From Gordionus sp. m RMFG-2023 (Eukaryota > Nematomorpha > Gordioida > Chordodea > Parachordodidae): a DNA stretch of 64,000 nucleotides. Within the stretch, counting starts at the first letter, position 1. Each line of letters begins with the position of its first letter. A program made the translations under genes and the position numbers. The notes beneath the pieces are model-generated. The model was not told where the DNA came from, searched no databases, and worked only from the letters and a program-made list of their open reading frames with translations. Below are positions 10,241 to 22,850 of this stretch, in pieces. The stretch lies in the NCBI RefSeq assembly GCF_954871325.1, contig NC_088778.1:26645120-26709119 (forward strand). The letters are read 5' to 3'.

Positions 10241-12223
10241 AGTATTAAAGTGTTCTATATCGATTTCCCGCATATATTTTCAGGATAGTTTTTCTATCTC
10301 AAAAAATGTATTTTAGATAGAACACTAACGCTCAGTCGACGATATATCATTTTCAAAATCAATTTATATTTAAATCAATCAAAAAATTTAAAAATCGTCA
10401 TATTATATATTAGTTATATAAAAGTTATAAAAAAAGAAATCAAAACTATAATAATTATATAAAATTATCACCTAATTAACAGTATAAACGTAAAATTAAA
10501 TCAAAAGTATAATCGTAAGAAATCAATTTAATAAGTAACAATTAAATATTATAGATGTTGATCTCTCAATAGGTAATCAACCAAATAGTCTGGGTTAAAA
10601 AAAAGTTAAGTTATAAGCCTTGGTGTCAGTATTTGGAATTTATTTCCACTGAAATCAAGTTTCCTTGAGGAGGTAGGTAACTTAGGAAAGAATGGTAGTT
10701 TGAGCCCCTACAACCAATATTTAAACTTTAAAGAATTTCGAAAAAGTTTATACCCAGCTCAAGGGCCGAGCCTTCGGACATGACCTCTAATTTTTATAAG
10801 GCCAAAATTGATCAAATTATAGAAATCAAATCTTTAAATGATTATCGGATAAAAAAAATTTTGATTGATTTTAAACGTGGCTTATTCTTTTTTTTTCTTC
10901 TCTCTTTTCATTTTTAACAGATCGAAGGTTGATGATTTTTTAAAAAAAATTTAATAATATTATTTTAAATCTTTAACCCCATTATGAAAATAAATATTTT
11001 TAAAAAACTTATTTCATTTAGCTATTATTTTTTAAAACTTTCTTCTGACTTATATTAATTTTTTTAATTTTATTATAAAAATTGATTAAAAAAAAGATAA
11101 TGTCACATTATATAATATTAGATAAAATAGTTGCAGATGTTAATGTTACTAATATAATAACTATTACTAGAGTTACTTATTATAAGATAAAAAATTTATC
11201 GAAGATATTGTATCATATCAACATCTAATGTTAAGTTATTTTTTTTAAAATAATAACGTAACAAATTTATTAAAATACTGTATTCAAACAAAAAATTTGT
11301 CAATTTTATGAATATTTTATCATCTCATTTTTTTTGGATTGTCGGATTTAGAGTTCCGCTGGATCAAAGCCAATGCACAATCCTATGGGTCATAACCGTG
11401 ACATATTCTAGAGAACATTGACATCAAAAGTAATTATATTTCCCTAAAATATTGAATTCGTCAAGTGAATCATTCGGTGAAGGGAATAATACGAGACCAA
11501 ACACATTGATAGCAGTATACATTGACGAGTCGGTCATTGAAAAACAATGTAGACGTAAACATATAAAATCGGTCATTTAAAGCCAAATGTCTTTCAATGA
11601 CGTCAATTATAGCCAATGACATTAAGATTGTTTACAGCTGACTTCAATGTATGCAGACCTTTAATAAATGAATCGTTAATCTAGGTTAGTAATAATATCA
11701 TTGAACACATGACAGGTAGAAAATAATCATGAAAACAAATTTTACGAAAAAAAACTTTAGCCAAAAAATTATATATAAAATAAATTATTCTTTTTTTGCT
11801 ATAACCATTATTTCCTAATTCTAATTTAAATTAATAAAGTCGGGTATGGTTATGAGGCCGATATCAATTCCATCACCGGGTTCGGGAACCGTTTGGGGAC
11901 TCTTAATTGAGTTTTTGCATGCACACATCCACATTTTGCAACTCAAAATGAGGTTCCACAGTAATCTCACAAGATATATTAAATATTTTAACAAGGCTGT
12001 AGTTCCTTATATCTTCTAATTTTATCTTATGTGCAGTTGGGTATGTAGGGGCAAGCCAGGCCCTGGAAAAATGGGAAATAACGTGTATTTTCCATAAATT
12101 TTCGAAATATATAATTTATATGGTAATAAATAGCTACTCCAATGTTAGTTATATTAAATATAGACACAATGGCCCAATACTAACCCCTTTACAGCTCTTT
12201 ATTTATTATTTATGGTGGATAAT
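10241..12223. other. no gene recognised
   Basis: A/T-rich. The only less A/T-biased patches are 10560-10800 and 11350-11700; neither has a sustained open frame or a match elsewhere in the window. Confidence 0.5.
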
Positions 12224-12406
12224 CTATTGGTCAATTGATAACCCGTCAATCAAGGTCAAATCAAAAAAAAGTAACAAATATATTATGATTCTAACCTCTT
12301 CCCATCGATCGAACAATGTTCCTTTTTGCAAACTTTCGGGTACTGGAATGTGCCAATTAAATTCGTATGGCTTGGCCATAAAAGATCGCGCGAATTTTTT
12401 TTTCAA
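12224..12406 (-). CDS. candidate exon or gene fragment of unknown function
   Basis: The minus-strand frame contains [20 protein letters not shown] and then [10 protein letters not shown]. This is unusually rich in W, P and charged residues for this A/T-biased DNA, so it looks more like real protein than chance. A splice donor (AG/GTTAGA) falls right after the codons for DRWEE (exon end near 12296), after which the frame becomes hydrophobic and intron-like. No convincing acceptor is seen upstream and no neighbouring exon was found. I do not recognise the family. It may be an exon of a host gene lying largely outside what I can read, or a relic of a transposon. Confidence 0.3.
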   Translation of the reverse strand: MKKKFARSFMAKPYEFNWHIPVPESLQKGTLFDRWEEVRIIIYLLLFFDLTLIDGLSIDQ

Positions 12407-12429
12407 TAACTTTTACATATAGTTATAAT

Positions 12430-13740
12430 GTAGCTTAGATATGGGCGCATGCAACTATTCTTTTACGATATTGGCTAATCCGCGAATAGCGACAAATAAG
12501 CGATATATTTCAGATTTTTTTATTAATCATTTTTATTTATAAATTTATTTAGTTTTCGAGTTTGAACAAATTTTGTCTGATTCATTTTTTTTTGTATGTC
12601 GAAATTTTTCGCAATAAAGTGCGCTCTCGAATATCGAAAGAAAAGAAAAGAAAAGAGGGAACAATAATAATGTAATAAATGGAGGGGCCTAGGGGATTTG
12701 TTTTATCACAGGTATCACGAAAAGAATAATTATAGAAAAAAAATTTTTTTTAGTCCACTAAAGTAATTTTTGTTTAAAATAAATATTATTTTTTCATCGA
12801 TTTTTAGCGGCGAATTTAGATCATCTTTTTTTTGTCACTGTATCCAAATATCAATAAATAATTTTAATTACATTCACTTTTTTTTTTAAATAATTTTTTT
12901 TTAACTAATTAATCTATTATAAAAAAAATAATACGTATATATATATTAAAATATTTAATTTATATTTTTTTTTTAAAAAAAAAAGAAAAAAGAATAATCT
13001 TTCTAGAAATTATGTTTTCACATGTTCCTCCTCTTCCACCGAAAAAAAAGATGTCGGTCAATCCAAAATTTATGTAATTTTTTTTTTGATTTTTGCAAGG
13101 TTTTCTTTTTTTTTATAGGATTGAAAGTTGATCATTTTATTTTATAACAAATAAAAATATAGGAAAAATATAACGAATAATTTTTTGAATTAATTTCTAG
13201 ATTTTTTTCTTCTGTTTTTGAATATGTATCTTCATGAAATTGTTTGTAATCGTAATTTCCTACGCTGGTCAAGTGAGTGGGCGATATCTATAACAAAAAA
13301 TTTATAATATATTTTATTTTGAATATTTTTTTATTTTATTAGGCTAAGTCCAAAATTTTTTTTTTCAAAAAAATTCGAATTCTTTTGAAACTTTCAGAAA
13401 TTTTAAAACTTTTTAATGAAATCGTATGTTAAATTTTTATCTTTTAGAATATCTTTTTGGACATGTTTTTTTTCCCGTAAAGTTTCAAAAAATTTTGCGA
13501 ATCGTATTTTTGGATATTTTGGGCTTAGCCTTTAATTAGAAATAATTGTGAATAATTTATTGAATATCTTCATTCTCAAATCTTTAATCGATAAAAAAAA
13601 TTATCTCCCAATATGAATTATTGGCAAAAGGAATTAGAGAAACACGGATTATTATAAATTATAATTTTTTGGCTTTTTTAAAAACCACTCTTGGGAATTC
13701 ATAAAAAAAATTCAAGATTATTTCAGACTTAGTAAAAAAT
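12430..13740. other. no gene recognised; A/T homopolymer-rich
   Basis: Many runs of 8-13 A or T. A short aaaag microsatellite lies at 12638-12657. Nothing coding. Confidence 0.6.
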
Positions 13741-13744
13741 TATT

Positions 13745-14345
13745 ACGAAAACAAAATTTAATGTCATTTCGGCCATTAAACGGTTTTGGGACATTTTAAA
13801 TTCTTTTATAATATGATGTCGTATTTGGGACAAAGAATCGTGACCCCTTGCATTCATATTTAACGCAAATTCGCGGCAAAGTATACAAAAATAAATGTTA
13901 AAATATTATATTTTTATCATATTTTGTATACCGCCCGTGAATTCGCACTAACTATGAATGCATGATTCGGAATCTCTCGATTTTTAAAATAATCACTGAA
14001 GGCCATTTATAAATTTGGTTGATTTGACCGGAAATGTATTCCAGCACGATATGAAAGTTCCCACACTGCGAATTTCGGAACAATTCTGCCGGATAGAATA
14101 AATATTGTCTGAAATCTATAAGGTATTTTACTCTTCATATTACCCTGCATTCGCAGTTAGCATGAATTGGCGGCAGCACGAATTGGCGGCGAGGTATAGT
14201 AAAATACGACCTATTTTTGTGTATTTTTCTTGTATACTTAGCCGCAAATTCGCGCTAACTGTGAATGCGGGGTTAATTGCCAGAATACATTTCAGGTCGG
14301 TCAAATCAGATTTTGCAAATTTTGGGAGAAAAAAAAATTCAACAG
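13745..14345. repeat. foldback repeat pair with ATTCGC motifs
   Basis: Two hairpins. In the first, cattcatatttaacgcaaat near 13862 pairs with the segment near 13936-13962 (gtgaattcgcactaactatg). In the second, cctgcattcgcagttagc near 14148 pairs with gcgctaactgtgaatgcggg near 14250. Both carry a tatac-aaaata segment inside. Similar half-sites are at 20810 and 21000. Confidence 0.6.
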
Positions 14346-14371
14346 GATTTTTAGGTATTAAGACCTAATCG

Positions 14372-14560
14372 GAGTGTTGTTAAACGGTTCGATTTAAAAA
14401 ATCGGCTAACCAAATTTTTTAGACTAAAAAAAATATTATGCAAGTCTAGAGATTTTGTTCATGGCTGGCAGTAAGGTTTGGACATCTATTAATGAAATCT
14501 CGAGGCTAGTGTAATTTTAATTTGGCTCAATTTATAAAAGTGAGCCGTTTAACAACACTA
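14372..14560. mobile_element. palindromic MITE (TTGTTAAACGG family)
   Basis: Ends gagtgttgttaaacgg and ccgtttaacaacacta. The middle has gattttgttcatggctggca and ggtttggacatctattaatg, shared with the copies at 29679 and 42751. Confidence 0.8.
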
Positions 14561-15463
14561 CCGTAACCAAATCAAATAAACAATGAAACAAATGCATGAG
14601 TATATAGGGTTGTGTTATAATTCCCCAGAAATATTTTTTGAAAATCTTTAATAAAAAAATGTTTATATAGTTAAAAAAAGCGTCATTCGAATCCGGAGCG
14701 AGGTATGATTTTAAGAATCCGGATAAGAGGATCAAAAAAAATTTTATACCGGGCACGGCCAGCTTAAAAAAATTAGGAAATCGGGGCTTAAAGGCCCGAC
14801 CCACAAATCTTAAATGTGGATAATAAGTGTCACTTCCTTTTCATCAAAACGATAATTCGTTTTTTCAGGGATTGGGTTAATTCTATTTAACATACATTTT
14901 TAAAGTATATATTGGGTGGGGAAAAATAAATGATAAATATTAAAAAGCTTAAAAATGAAAAATTGAAATTGCATGGGATTCTAAGGCAGGGTAAAAAAAA
15001 CTTTACAAATAAAATTTGAAATTGTACCATCCAATTTGGAAAATTTGATGAAATCATTTTTCATTTTAGCATCATTTGTTTCTCAATCTTTTCAAATTTA
15101 ACTTAAAAAGATAAATTTAAACCAGGGGATCGAGCTTGAAAATGGATCTTAAATCCGAGCCTAAAAAATTCGATCCTCGGGGGTCAAGCGAGTCGATCAA
15201 TTTAATATTTCATTTTAAATGTAGTTTTAATATACTATCTTATGATTTAAAAAAGAGCCCACCCCCCCCCCCTTAATTTCGAAAAATCTTCTTTTAATTG
15301 TTCTCGTATTTTCATAATACCCATTCTGGGATTCTTTCCTCGATCCTTCTTATTATTATTACTCGAAAATCTTGTCTTAACTCCCCCCCCCTATATTTTC
15401 GAGTAATGTTCCAATTCTACGAATAATTTCATCCGAAAATGGGTTAGTCGATTTAATGAAAAT
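14561..15463. other. no gene recognised; C-homopolymer runs
   Basis: A/T-rich with runs of 11 C near 15262 and 8 C near 15383. No coding frame or matched repeat. Confidence 0.5.
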
Positions 15464-15819
15464 CAGAGACCTGCAGGCCTAGGGCCGGGCCGGAAATTGT
15501 TATTTAAAAAATATCCGGGCCGGGCCGGGCCTGAAAATTTTATTAAAAAATAACCGGGCCGAGCCGGGCCTGAAAATTTTTTTTAAAAAAAAATTCGGGC
15601 CAGGCCGTATATTTTAAAACCAGATATTTGAAATCGTCATTATTAGCTATAAAATCAAAAATAAATATAATATACTTTAAATCTGGGCCGGGCCTGAAAA
15701 TTTTTTTTTTAAACCCGGGCCGGGCCTTAAAATATAAAACCCGGGCCGGGCCGGGCCGGGCCGTAAAAAATTTTGAAAAAAATCCGGGTCGGGCCGTTCA
15801 AAACCTCTGCAGGTCTCTG
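15464..15819. mobile_element. GGCC-rich hAT-type MITE
   Basis: Ends cagagacctgcagg and cctctgcaggtctctg. Flanks atgaaaat (15456-15463) and atgaaatt (15820-15827) agree at 7 of 8 bases. The body is a chain of ccgggccgggcc patches separated by A/T runs. Confidence 0.88.
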
Positions 15820-16084
15820 ATGAAATTTAAAAGTTAATAGTCAATGTTATCTATTTAACATATTAAAAAAGTATATATTTTATCCTTTATTCAATTTAAG
15901 CGATAAATATATTATATAGATTTATCGTTTCAATAATGTTTCAAGGTTAGAAATTTATTTGTTTTTTTTAATAAAAAAATGCGATTTTTCTGAATAAAAA
16001 AATATATAAGTCCGAATTATTATATTTCTTTTTTTTTAAAAAAATCGTTAATAATTTGAAAATCGATGTTTAAATTTATAATAC

Positions 16085-16350
16085 CAGCGTTGTTAAAGTA
16101 TCTAAATCAAAAATGTGGTATATGTATCTTGATACTATTTTAGAGGTATCTGTATCTGTTTTTGATATTTTTAAGATATATTTTGATATATTTTAATATA
16201 TTTTTATTTAATTCTTTTTTTATATTAAAAATAAAAATATTTGAATGTTATTTCATGTGAGCTTTTAATTTAAATAAAAAAATATTAAGACTTATATAAT
16301 AAAAAATATATATAAAATATTAAAACTTATATATAAAAAAAATATTCATT
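16085..16350 (+). mobile_element. one-ended fragment of the 1596/58445 hAT family
   Basis: Opens cagcgttgttaaagtatct and continues with gaggtatctgtatctgt and then a segment matching about 58600-58740. There is no right end and no coding part. Confidence 0.75.
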
Positions 16351-18349
16351 TGATATTAATTTTTTCTTTAAAATCTATCGATAGTTCAAGATTGTGAAGG
16401 ATATTTTTCCCATGTAAAAGAAATATATAAATCCTTGCTTAGGCCATGACGCCCATTAATTATTAAAAACTATCATTTATGCACAAAATTATTTTAAGCA
16501 AATAAATTTATTTCGAATTTTTAAAAATAATTTTAGATATTTCGTTGACTTTAAAATAAATTATAAATTTAATATTAAAAAATTTTTTAATGAGAATTTT
16601 GTTCGAAAGAGCGATTAAAAATATATGGGTATTGACATTTTTTTTAATCTTTCTTTTGATATGGTGTTAGAATTGATTGAGAACCAAATATAAAAATTTG
16701 TTTAAGTATTTTGTGCTCTCATAATAAGAGTTTCTGTTAAACCCTGTATATAAAAAGCAAATTTGTATAACTCTGTATAATAATAATAATAATATATATA
16801 AGGGTGGATGGGGGTGGGGGGGGGGGGGTGGTATAGGAGACCGGGATAAAATGATTGGTATTTTCATAAACAAAACAGAGCAAATACCTCATCTAAAAAA
16901 ATTTAAAAAAGTGTAGCTCTCCTAAATATAATACTTTATGAGCTGAGATTAATTGTGACGTGTGTCATTTTACCCCATGCCTAGAATAAAGTAGCTAAGC
17001 ATCAAGGTAAAGTGGTTAAATATAAAACATAACTATATTGTTAAATTGAACAAAATATTACAATTTTGACATCTATTCATCACTTTCAGAAATACTAATC
17101 AATATAATACCGGAATGTAAAAAATAATAAAAAATAGCACATTTTGAGTGTGCCCATTTTAGGCACAACGTACATTTCAATTAATCTTTCCCTTGGAGAC
17201 TTTTATAAAAATTTTATTCCAAATAATAGAAACTATTTATTAATATTTCTCTTTGCTCGAAAATATTTTTTATATGTCTAGACTCTAGACGTTAATATTT
17301 AAAAATTCTCTTTTTACAGGTTAAATCAGATGGAAAATTTTAACCATTTTACCCATAATAACTTTGCCCCAAGGAAATATATATCGCGCCAATCGATATT
17401 ACCTGACCTCTAGTTGAAATAAGCTATAAATTTTCGATAAATTTTATTTATAGCTATGGCTTTAAGGATGTATATAAAATTTTAAATTACGAGTCTAAAT
17501 ATATTCTTACTAAATGCAAAATTAATTAGAGGGTAATTTTTTAAAATTTTTGGATAAAAAGCGGTTTTTTGGTATAATATGTCAAACCAGGAAAGTTTTA
17601 CAAAAGATGAACATGGGTAAAAAAAATAGATACAAAAATACATCCTCACACCAAATATAAGATCTTTTTGCTCAAGGGTTAAAAAAGTTAATCGAGTAAG
17701 CTCGCCCCAAATAGAAAAACTATAGATACAAGTAGAAATTAGCACATCTTGGTTCATTTTAGCCCAGCCGTTTTAAACCGGTACATAATGAACTTTTGTA
17801 GAAAAATTATCATTTTAAAATTTGTTTTTTTAAAAAAAAATTCCAGGCCGTGGGCAAGTTGCCCGTCCCAAAATTTTTCGGACTCTGGCAGTGTGGAGTA
17901 AATCTCTCAATTGTACTGCAAAACTTCTTGAATTCGTAAGTTTAATTGATTTAAAAATTAATAGTTAGGTAATTTGTCAACATTTTAACCCAATCAAATT
18001 TGATCTGTCGGGGAAAAAAATATTACATATAGGGGAACATCATATAAAAACGGGGTTTTAACTTTATAAATTTTGTCACGAAAATCAAATCGCTTTTCTT
18101 TTTCTTATTTTTTTTATCTCATAAATATTATATAAATAAAATTAAAAAATAAATAATTTTATTTTTGACTATTAAATTACTAAAAAAAACTAATAATTTT
18201 ATTTAAAGAAGATAAAACAGAAAAAATCGATATACAAGGATTGGAAGTATATAAAAAAAATTTTTATTATAATCAAATTTATTTTTTTTGTGGGCAAAAA
18301 TAATGGCATAATTTTTTATTTTAAAAATATTTTAATGTGGTAGGAGCAG
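16351..18349. other. no gene recognised; poly-G tract
   Basis: A gggtggggggggggggtgg-type tract lies at about 16811-16832, next to an (aat)n microsatellite at 16781-16792. The 17.5-17.8 kb open frame on the minus strand is compositionally ordinary and I give it no function. Confidence 0.45.
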
Positions 18350-18575
18350 TAGTGTTAAACGGTTTGATTTAAGTCTTTGAGTCGACTTTTAAAAACGTCT
18401 AACTCGATATTTTAGCCAGAAAAATAGTGATTAAGTCTCTAGATTTTTGCTAATAGATGTTCAAGCCTTTGTGCCATCTATGAGAAAAATATTCAAGCTT
18501 GCGTAATATTTTATTATATAAATATTGAGTTACCCGTTTTTAAAAATCCGCCCAAGTCGAGCCTTAACAACACTA
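18350..18575. mobile_element. palindromic MITE (TTGTTAAACGG family)
   Basis: tagtgttaaacgg at the left, ccttaacaacacta at the right, with the shared inner motif cgacttttaaaaacgtctaa. Flanks aggagcag and ggtagtag match only partly. Confidence 0.75.
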
Positions 18576-19738
18576 GGTAGTAGAGGCACGACAAATTATA
18601 AATCCTTTGATTATACTCAGATGTTCAAATTTCAAAGCGTTACGTTAAATCGCGTGGGTTTTAATTATTATCTCAATAGCTTAAATCATCCCAAAAAACG
18701 GAAATATAGCATTCGCGGTTACGATACGAGACCCTTAAAAATCACCAAGTGATCGCTCAAGGGTGGTTACGTTATGGGTAGCATGTAAACATTAAGAATA
18801 TTTATATCGGAGGTTTACGATATAAATAGCTGATACCGCCATTTTAAATTTTGATTTATTTTTTGTCGTTTTGAGGATTAGATTATAAAAAAATAATAAT
18901 AAAATTTTAAGGGCGCCGAAATCCGCGTATCTTTTAAGCTGCCTCATTGTGGATATTTCTTATTGATCTTTATAAAAATTTAATAGGTAAAGGAAAAAGA
19001 TTTCGAAAGCAAACTCTTAATTATGGCAGGTTAATGGGAATAGTTTCCCACATCTGGAGGGTATTGGCACGACGTTTACCTAGCAACGCAAGTTACCACA
19101 GCGATATCAGAATTATCACGTGAATCTCAAACATTGGTAGTTCGCGTAGCCGAAGTCTTCTTGTTGGCAAATATTAATTAATTAATTAAAGAGGGAATTA
19201 CAAGTGTTTCTTTTTAAAATACTTAATTATTGTGTTGTGTATTGAAATTCACAACAAAAAATTGTCACGAAATCATAGGTGCGCCGATATTTTTAAGCCG
19301 ATCTCCGATATAAAATTGTAAAAAAAAATTAAATAATGTATCTCAAAAAAAATTTTTTTTTTATTTTAAAGAAAATGTCCCCATTTTCACCCAATATTTT
19401 TTTGGATTATCAATTTCCCACAAAAAATGGCACTTTTTAGTAAAAAAAAAATTATAAACAACACCTTCATTTTCTTTCTTTCCTCTTTCTAATCTTCCTT
19501 CCTTCTCCTTTCTTTTAAGTTTAGAATGGTGATAAAAAGATTTAATCAATTCACTGATCACGAAAATTTTCTTAAAATTAATGTATGATAAATATCATCC
19601 ACTGCTATTGGATTAATTAAAAGTATCTGCCGAAATCGATTATGGCCTGCTATGATTGATATGAATAAAGCTCTAAAAATATTATCAATTTCACTGCCCT
19701 AGGGATAGCTGTGAGAACAAGCTTTCAAAATTATGGTC
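18576..19738. other. no gene recognised; less A/T-rich patch and a pyrimidine tract
   Basis: 18580-19170 has more balanced base composition than its surroundings, but no sustained frame. A T/C-only tract runs at about 19470-19517. Confidence 0.4.
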
Positions 19739-19905
19739 GATATAAGAAGATGGTCAATACCAATATAAGAGGAATCTTAAACTATAAGGAAATTGGCACT
19801 ACAAGAAGATGATCAATGTAAGAGGAGTCAATATAAGAAAATACTTAAATATATGAAAATGGTCAGTATCAGAGATGGTCAGTATCAGAGATGGTCAATA
19901 TAAGA
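19739..19905 (+). repeat. degenerate tandem repeat of gatggtcaatataagaa
   Basis: About seven imperfect units of 17-25 bp containing 'gatggtcagtatcaga' or 'gatggtcaatataagaa', including one perfect direct repeat, ggtcagtatcagagat, at about 19862-19893. Confidence 0.6.
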
Positions 19906-20400
19906 AGGCAAATTTTATTTTAAATAAAAAAGCTTAAAAAGTCTTAAAAAATCACAGTTTTTTATCATTTTCCGCTTTTTTAAAAATTCTTTTTCGCTTT
20001 TTAAATTCTCATAAAAAAAATAAAAATTTATATATGGATATTATTTTATTTTATTTTTCTTAATGTTTCATTTTATCGATTTATGTTAATAGTTCAGTCA
20101 CATTTACATAATAGGGTGAAGAAACTGCATAAATTGACCATTCAAATGGTGGTAGTAATGGGGGAGTTAAACTTTAAGTCGAAGGTAGTCAAAATATAAG
20201 AACCATCTTGGTGAGATTATTTTTAAGTTAGGAGTTTAGCCAAGATGAACCGACCAAAAGTGATTAGGATAGGTGGATTGACCATGTTTGGAGATTATGT
20301 AAGTATAAATAAATGTAACTGGCTATAACCTTGTAAAAGAAAAAAAATGGCTGAATAAAATTAAATAGTATGATTTTTTTTTAAAAAAACAGCCAATCAT

Positions 20401-20485
20401 ATCTTGGGTTGATAAAGTTTATTAATGTTTTAAATAATAATTAAATAATAAAATTAATTAGTAGGATCAACCCAAGATATATATC
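20401..20485. repeat. short inverted repeat
   Basis: atatcttgggttgat near 20400 and atcaacccaagatat near 20467, with a spacer of about 52 bp of pure A/T. It could fold as a hairpin in RNA or DNA. Confidence 0.7.
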
Positions 20486-20704
20486 TTGACGGAATATGAC
20501 ATTGATAAAATGCTAATGGGATATTGTAATTGGATAAATAAATTAAATTAAATCATTCATTTTTTTAAAAATCAAGGTTAACACATTATTTATTTTTTTG
20601 AGCTATTAATCGGCTTATTCCTTAAATAATTTTAAAGGCGAGGGTAATTAGATTTACCGTCTCGACGTTATTAGGTTTTTTATGCATTCTTATATTTGGG
20701 AAGT

Positions 20705-20782
20705 GGCTGGTGTGGCTAAGGGGTTAAATACCTTAGCTGAGAAACGGCACCAGCTGGGATCCCAGTTCTGTTTTTTTTCTTA
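20705..20782 (+). repeat. possible tRNA-derived SINE head
   Basis: ggtgtggctaaggggttaa fits the pol III A box (TRGYNNARNNGG), followed by ccttagctgagaaacggca and a degenerate B-box-like ctgggatccc. It stops at a T8 run that could terminate pol III. The acceptor stem is not recognisable, so this is not a working tRNA gene. Confidence 0.35.
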
Positions 20783-20807
20783 TGAAATCAACCTCCTAGT
20801 TGCCTAA

Positions 20808-21030
20808 CATGTAGCGATTCACAGTTAGTGCGAATGCGAAAACAGAAAAGAGATAAAAATGAAAAAAAAAAAAACTTAAAACGATTAATATATTTTTCAC
20901 ACGAACTTTTAATGAGAAAGCAAATTAATAATTTTTTCAAAAAATACCCTCAAAAATCAGGTTAAAAATATTTGGTGGAGAATAAGCTTAACGCTTTTCT
21001 CGGCGCTAACTGTAAGATCATGGTTAAGGC
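20808..21030. repeat. foldback-type repeat
   Basis: cacagttagtgcgaatgcg near 20820 is mirrored by cggcgctaactgtaag near 21000, with aaaacagaaaag against cttttct next to it. Related to the ATTCGC hairpins at 13.8-14.3 kb. Confidence 0.5.
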
Positions 21031-22640
21031 CTCGTTATAGTACGCGTGTATCACTCAGATGCGATGTGCGAGACGCGTCAGGTATCGGGTAAATAAAAAA
21101 ATTTCAGGTCAATTTTTTTTTCGCAATTTATTATTAGGTAGAGGGAATTTCCCCAATGAAATCAAATTAACAAGTTGATTATTTTTTATAGCTTTATTTT
21201 TGGAAGGCGATAATGTAATCATGTGCAAGTGTCCGCGTAACGCTTTGGATATAGGATTACACCACCAGTTCTTCTGTTAGAAATTGGGATACATCTTTGG
21301 GGATATTCAAGATTAGGTGGTTTAGGATTTTTTTTTTATTTGCATCTTTAGAACCTCGTTTGACTGTTGCTACTTTCGTAAAAAAATAAAAGTAGCGGTA
21401 TAATATGGCAAATTTCAGAAGTAAGAATTTTCTTCTATCAAATTTCTCGTGATTGACAAACGCCTCTTATTTTGACAATTTTCACATAAAATTGAGGCTT
21501 GTATCATGACAATTATTTTTCTAATTAATTTTCTTTTTACTTGTTAAAAAACCTTTTATCGATTGAATGATATACTTCACTTTGAAATTCTCTTATAAGT
21601 TTTATATAAAATTTCGACAAATATAATTTGAAAAATAAATTTATTGAACTTTAAAAAAAAACTATCAAAAAGGTCCTTAAATGACTTTGAATTGATTGGT
21701 GTTTTAATTTTTAATTGGATGCAGTTAGTATATATATATATAATTTATTAAATTTGTAAATCGCCATGATTATGGTCATTTTAGGGAGTTCGATGCGCAA
21801 ATATAGGTTTCTTTAGCAAAAAAAATAAGAGATCATTTATATCTTCTTTGCATCCTCCCTCATTAGCCTTGGATTGGCCAGACCATTAATAAAATTTAGG
21901 GGCCCGCCCATGGCCCAAAGAATATTAATGTTATATTTCCTTCCTATGCAAAAAAAAAGTTAAAAAATATCACGAGATAGGGGGGGGAATATTTCATATT
22001 CATTTTCAAGTCATATTTTTGAAATAAAATTTAAAAAATAAAATTAACAGTTATTTACTGAATATTTAAAATTAAATGAATAAATAGAGAATAAAAATAA
22101 ATATTTTGGGTTTGCGACAATATTTCCAAATTCCATTTTTTTTAGCGGACAGGACCTAGATCTAAAAAGGAAATTTACATTATAGTCAGACTTTTAAACG
22201 GGCCGAGGCCCAAAAATATCGATATTCAAAGGTATCTAATCCTCATTCATTTATATTTATTTCTAGTTTTCTTTTACTCGTGGTATCAGTTAGTCATGAA
22301 AAAGAATAAGAGGAAAAAAATTTCGAAAAGTTTAATTACCGGTATTTTTCGGGATTTATTTTTTTATATTTTTATAATAATAATAATATAAATATTTTTA
22401 ATTGCTTTAATTATTTTTATTTTAAAATACAATTACAAATACAGGTAACGTGGTTAAAAGTTACATTTTGAAAAATTGACCAGAAATTTTTTGAAAAGTA
22501 TTACAGTTACTAGCTATAGTCTTATAAAGTATCTTACATTATTTATATAACCTAATCATTTTTAAATATATATTTTTATGTAAAATAATTGGCGATTTAA
22601 ATTTTTTTTATATCATATGAAAATACGAGAAAAGGTTAAA
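21031..22640. other. no gene recognised
   Basis: 21000-21300 is less A/T-rich, but I found no frame or repeat that explains it. Confidence 0.4.
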
Positions 22641-22850
22641 TACAATGAAGATGAGAATGCTGAGAATGATAGCAGGAGCACCAAAAAAGGGTAAGATACG
22701 AAATACAAATATAATGGGAAGTTTAAAGGTAGTACCTATTAAAACAAAGATCATGGTGAACAGACTTAGGTGGTATGAGCATAAGATGAGACTGAAAACT
22801 ATATATGAAATAAGGTTAAGAGTTTATAAGTGATGAGTAAAGACCAAAAC
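22641..22850 (+). mobile_element. LINE relic: 3' end of a reverse-transcriptase ORF
   Basis: The frame reads MRMLRMIAGAPKKGKIRNTN, then IMGSLKVVPI, then VNRLRWYEHKMRL. This is the C-terminal signature seen after the polymerase domain in many LINEs (MLRWMxGxxxKDKIRNxxIRxxLxVxPI...ENRLRWxGHVxRR). Only about 60 codons remain and no poly-A or microsatellite tail is obvious. Confidence 0.75.

Noticed and set aside
12120-12422. 100-residue plus-strand frame
   Set aside because: Overlaps the minus-strand candidate exon, is longer, but has less protein-like composition. I kept only the minus-strand reading, at low confidence.
15628-15837. 69-residue frame with repeated GRA motifs
   Set aside because: It is the translation of the ccgggccgggcc patches of the MITE at 15464-15819.
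17482-17757. 91-residue minus-strand frame
   Set aside because: Hydrophobic, aromatic-rich composition expected from A/T-rich DNA; no motif.
20100-20340. Second LINE fragment (RWIDHVWR-like)
   Set aside because: Only a handful of residues resemble the LINE RLRWxGHV motif and the surrounding sequence does not follow the pattern.
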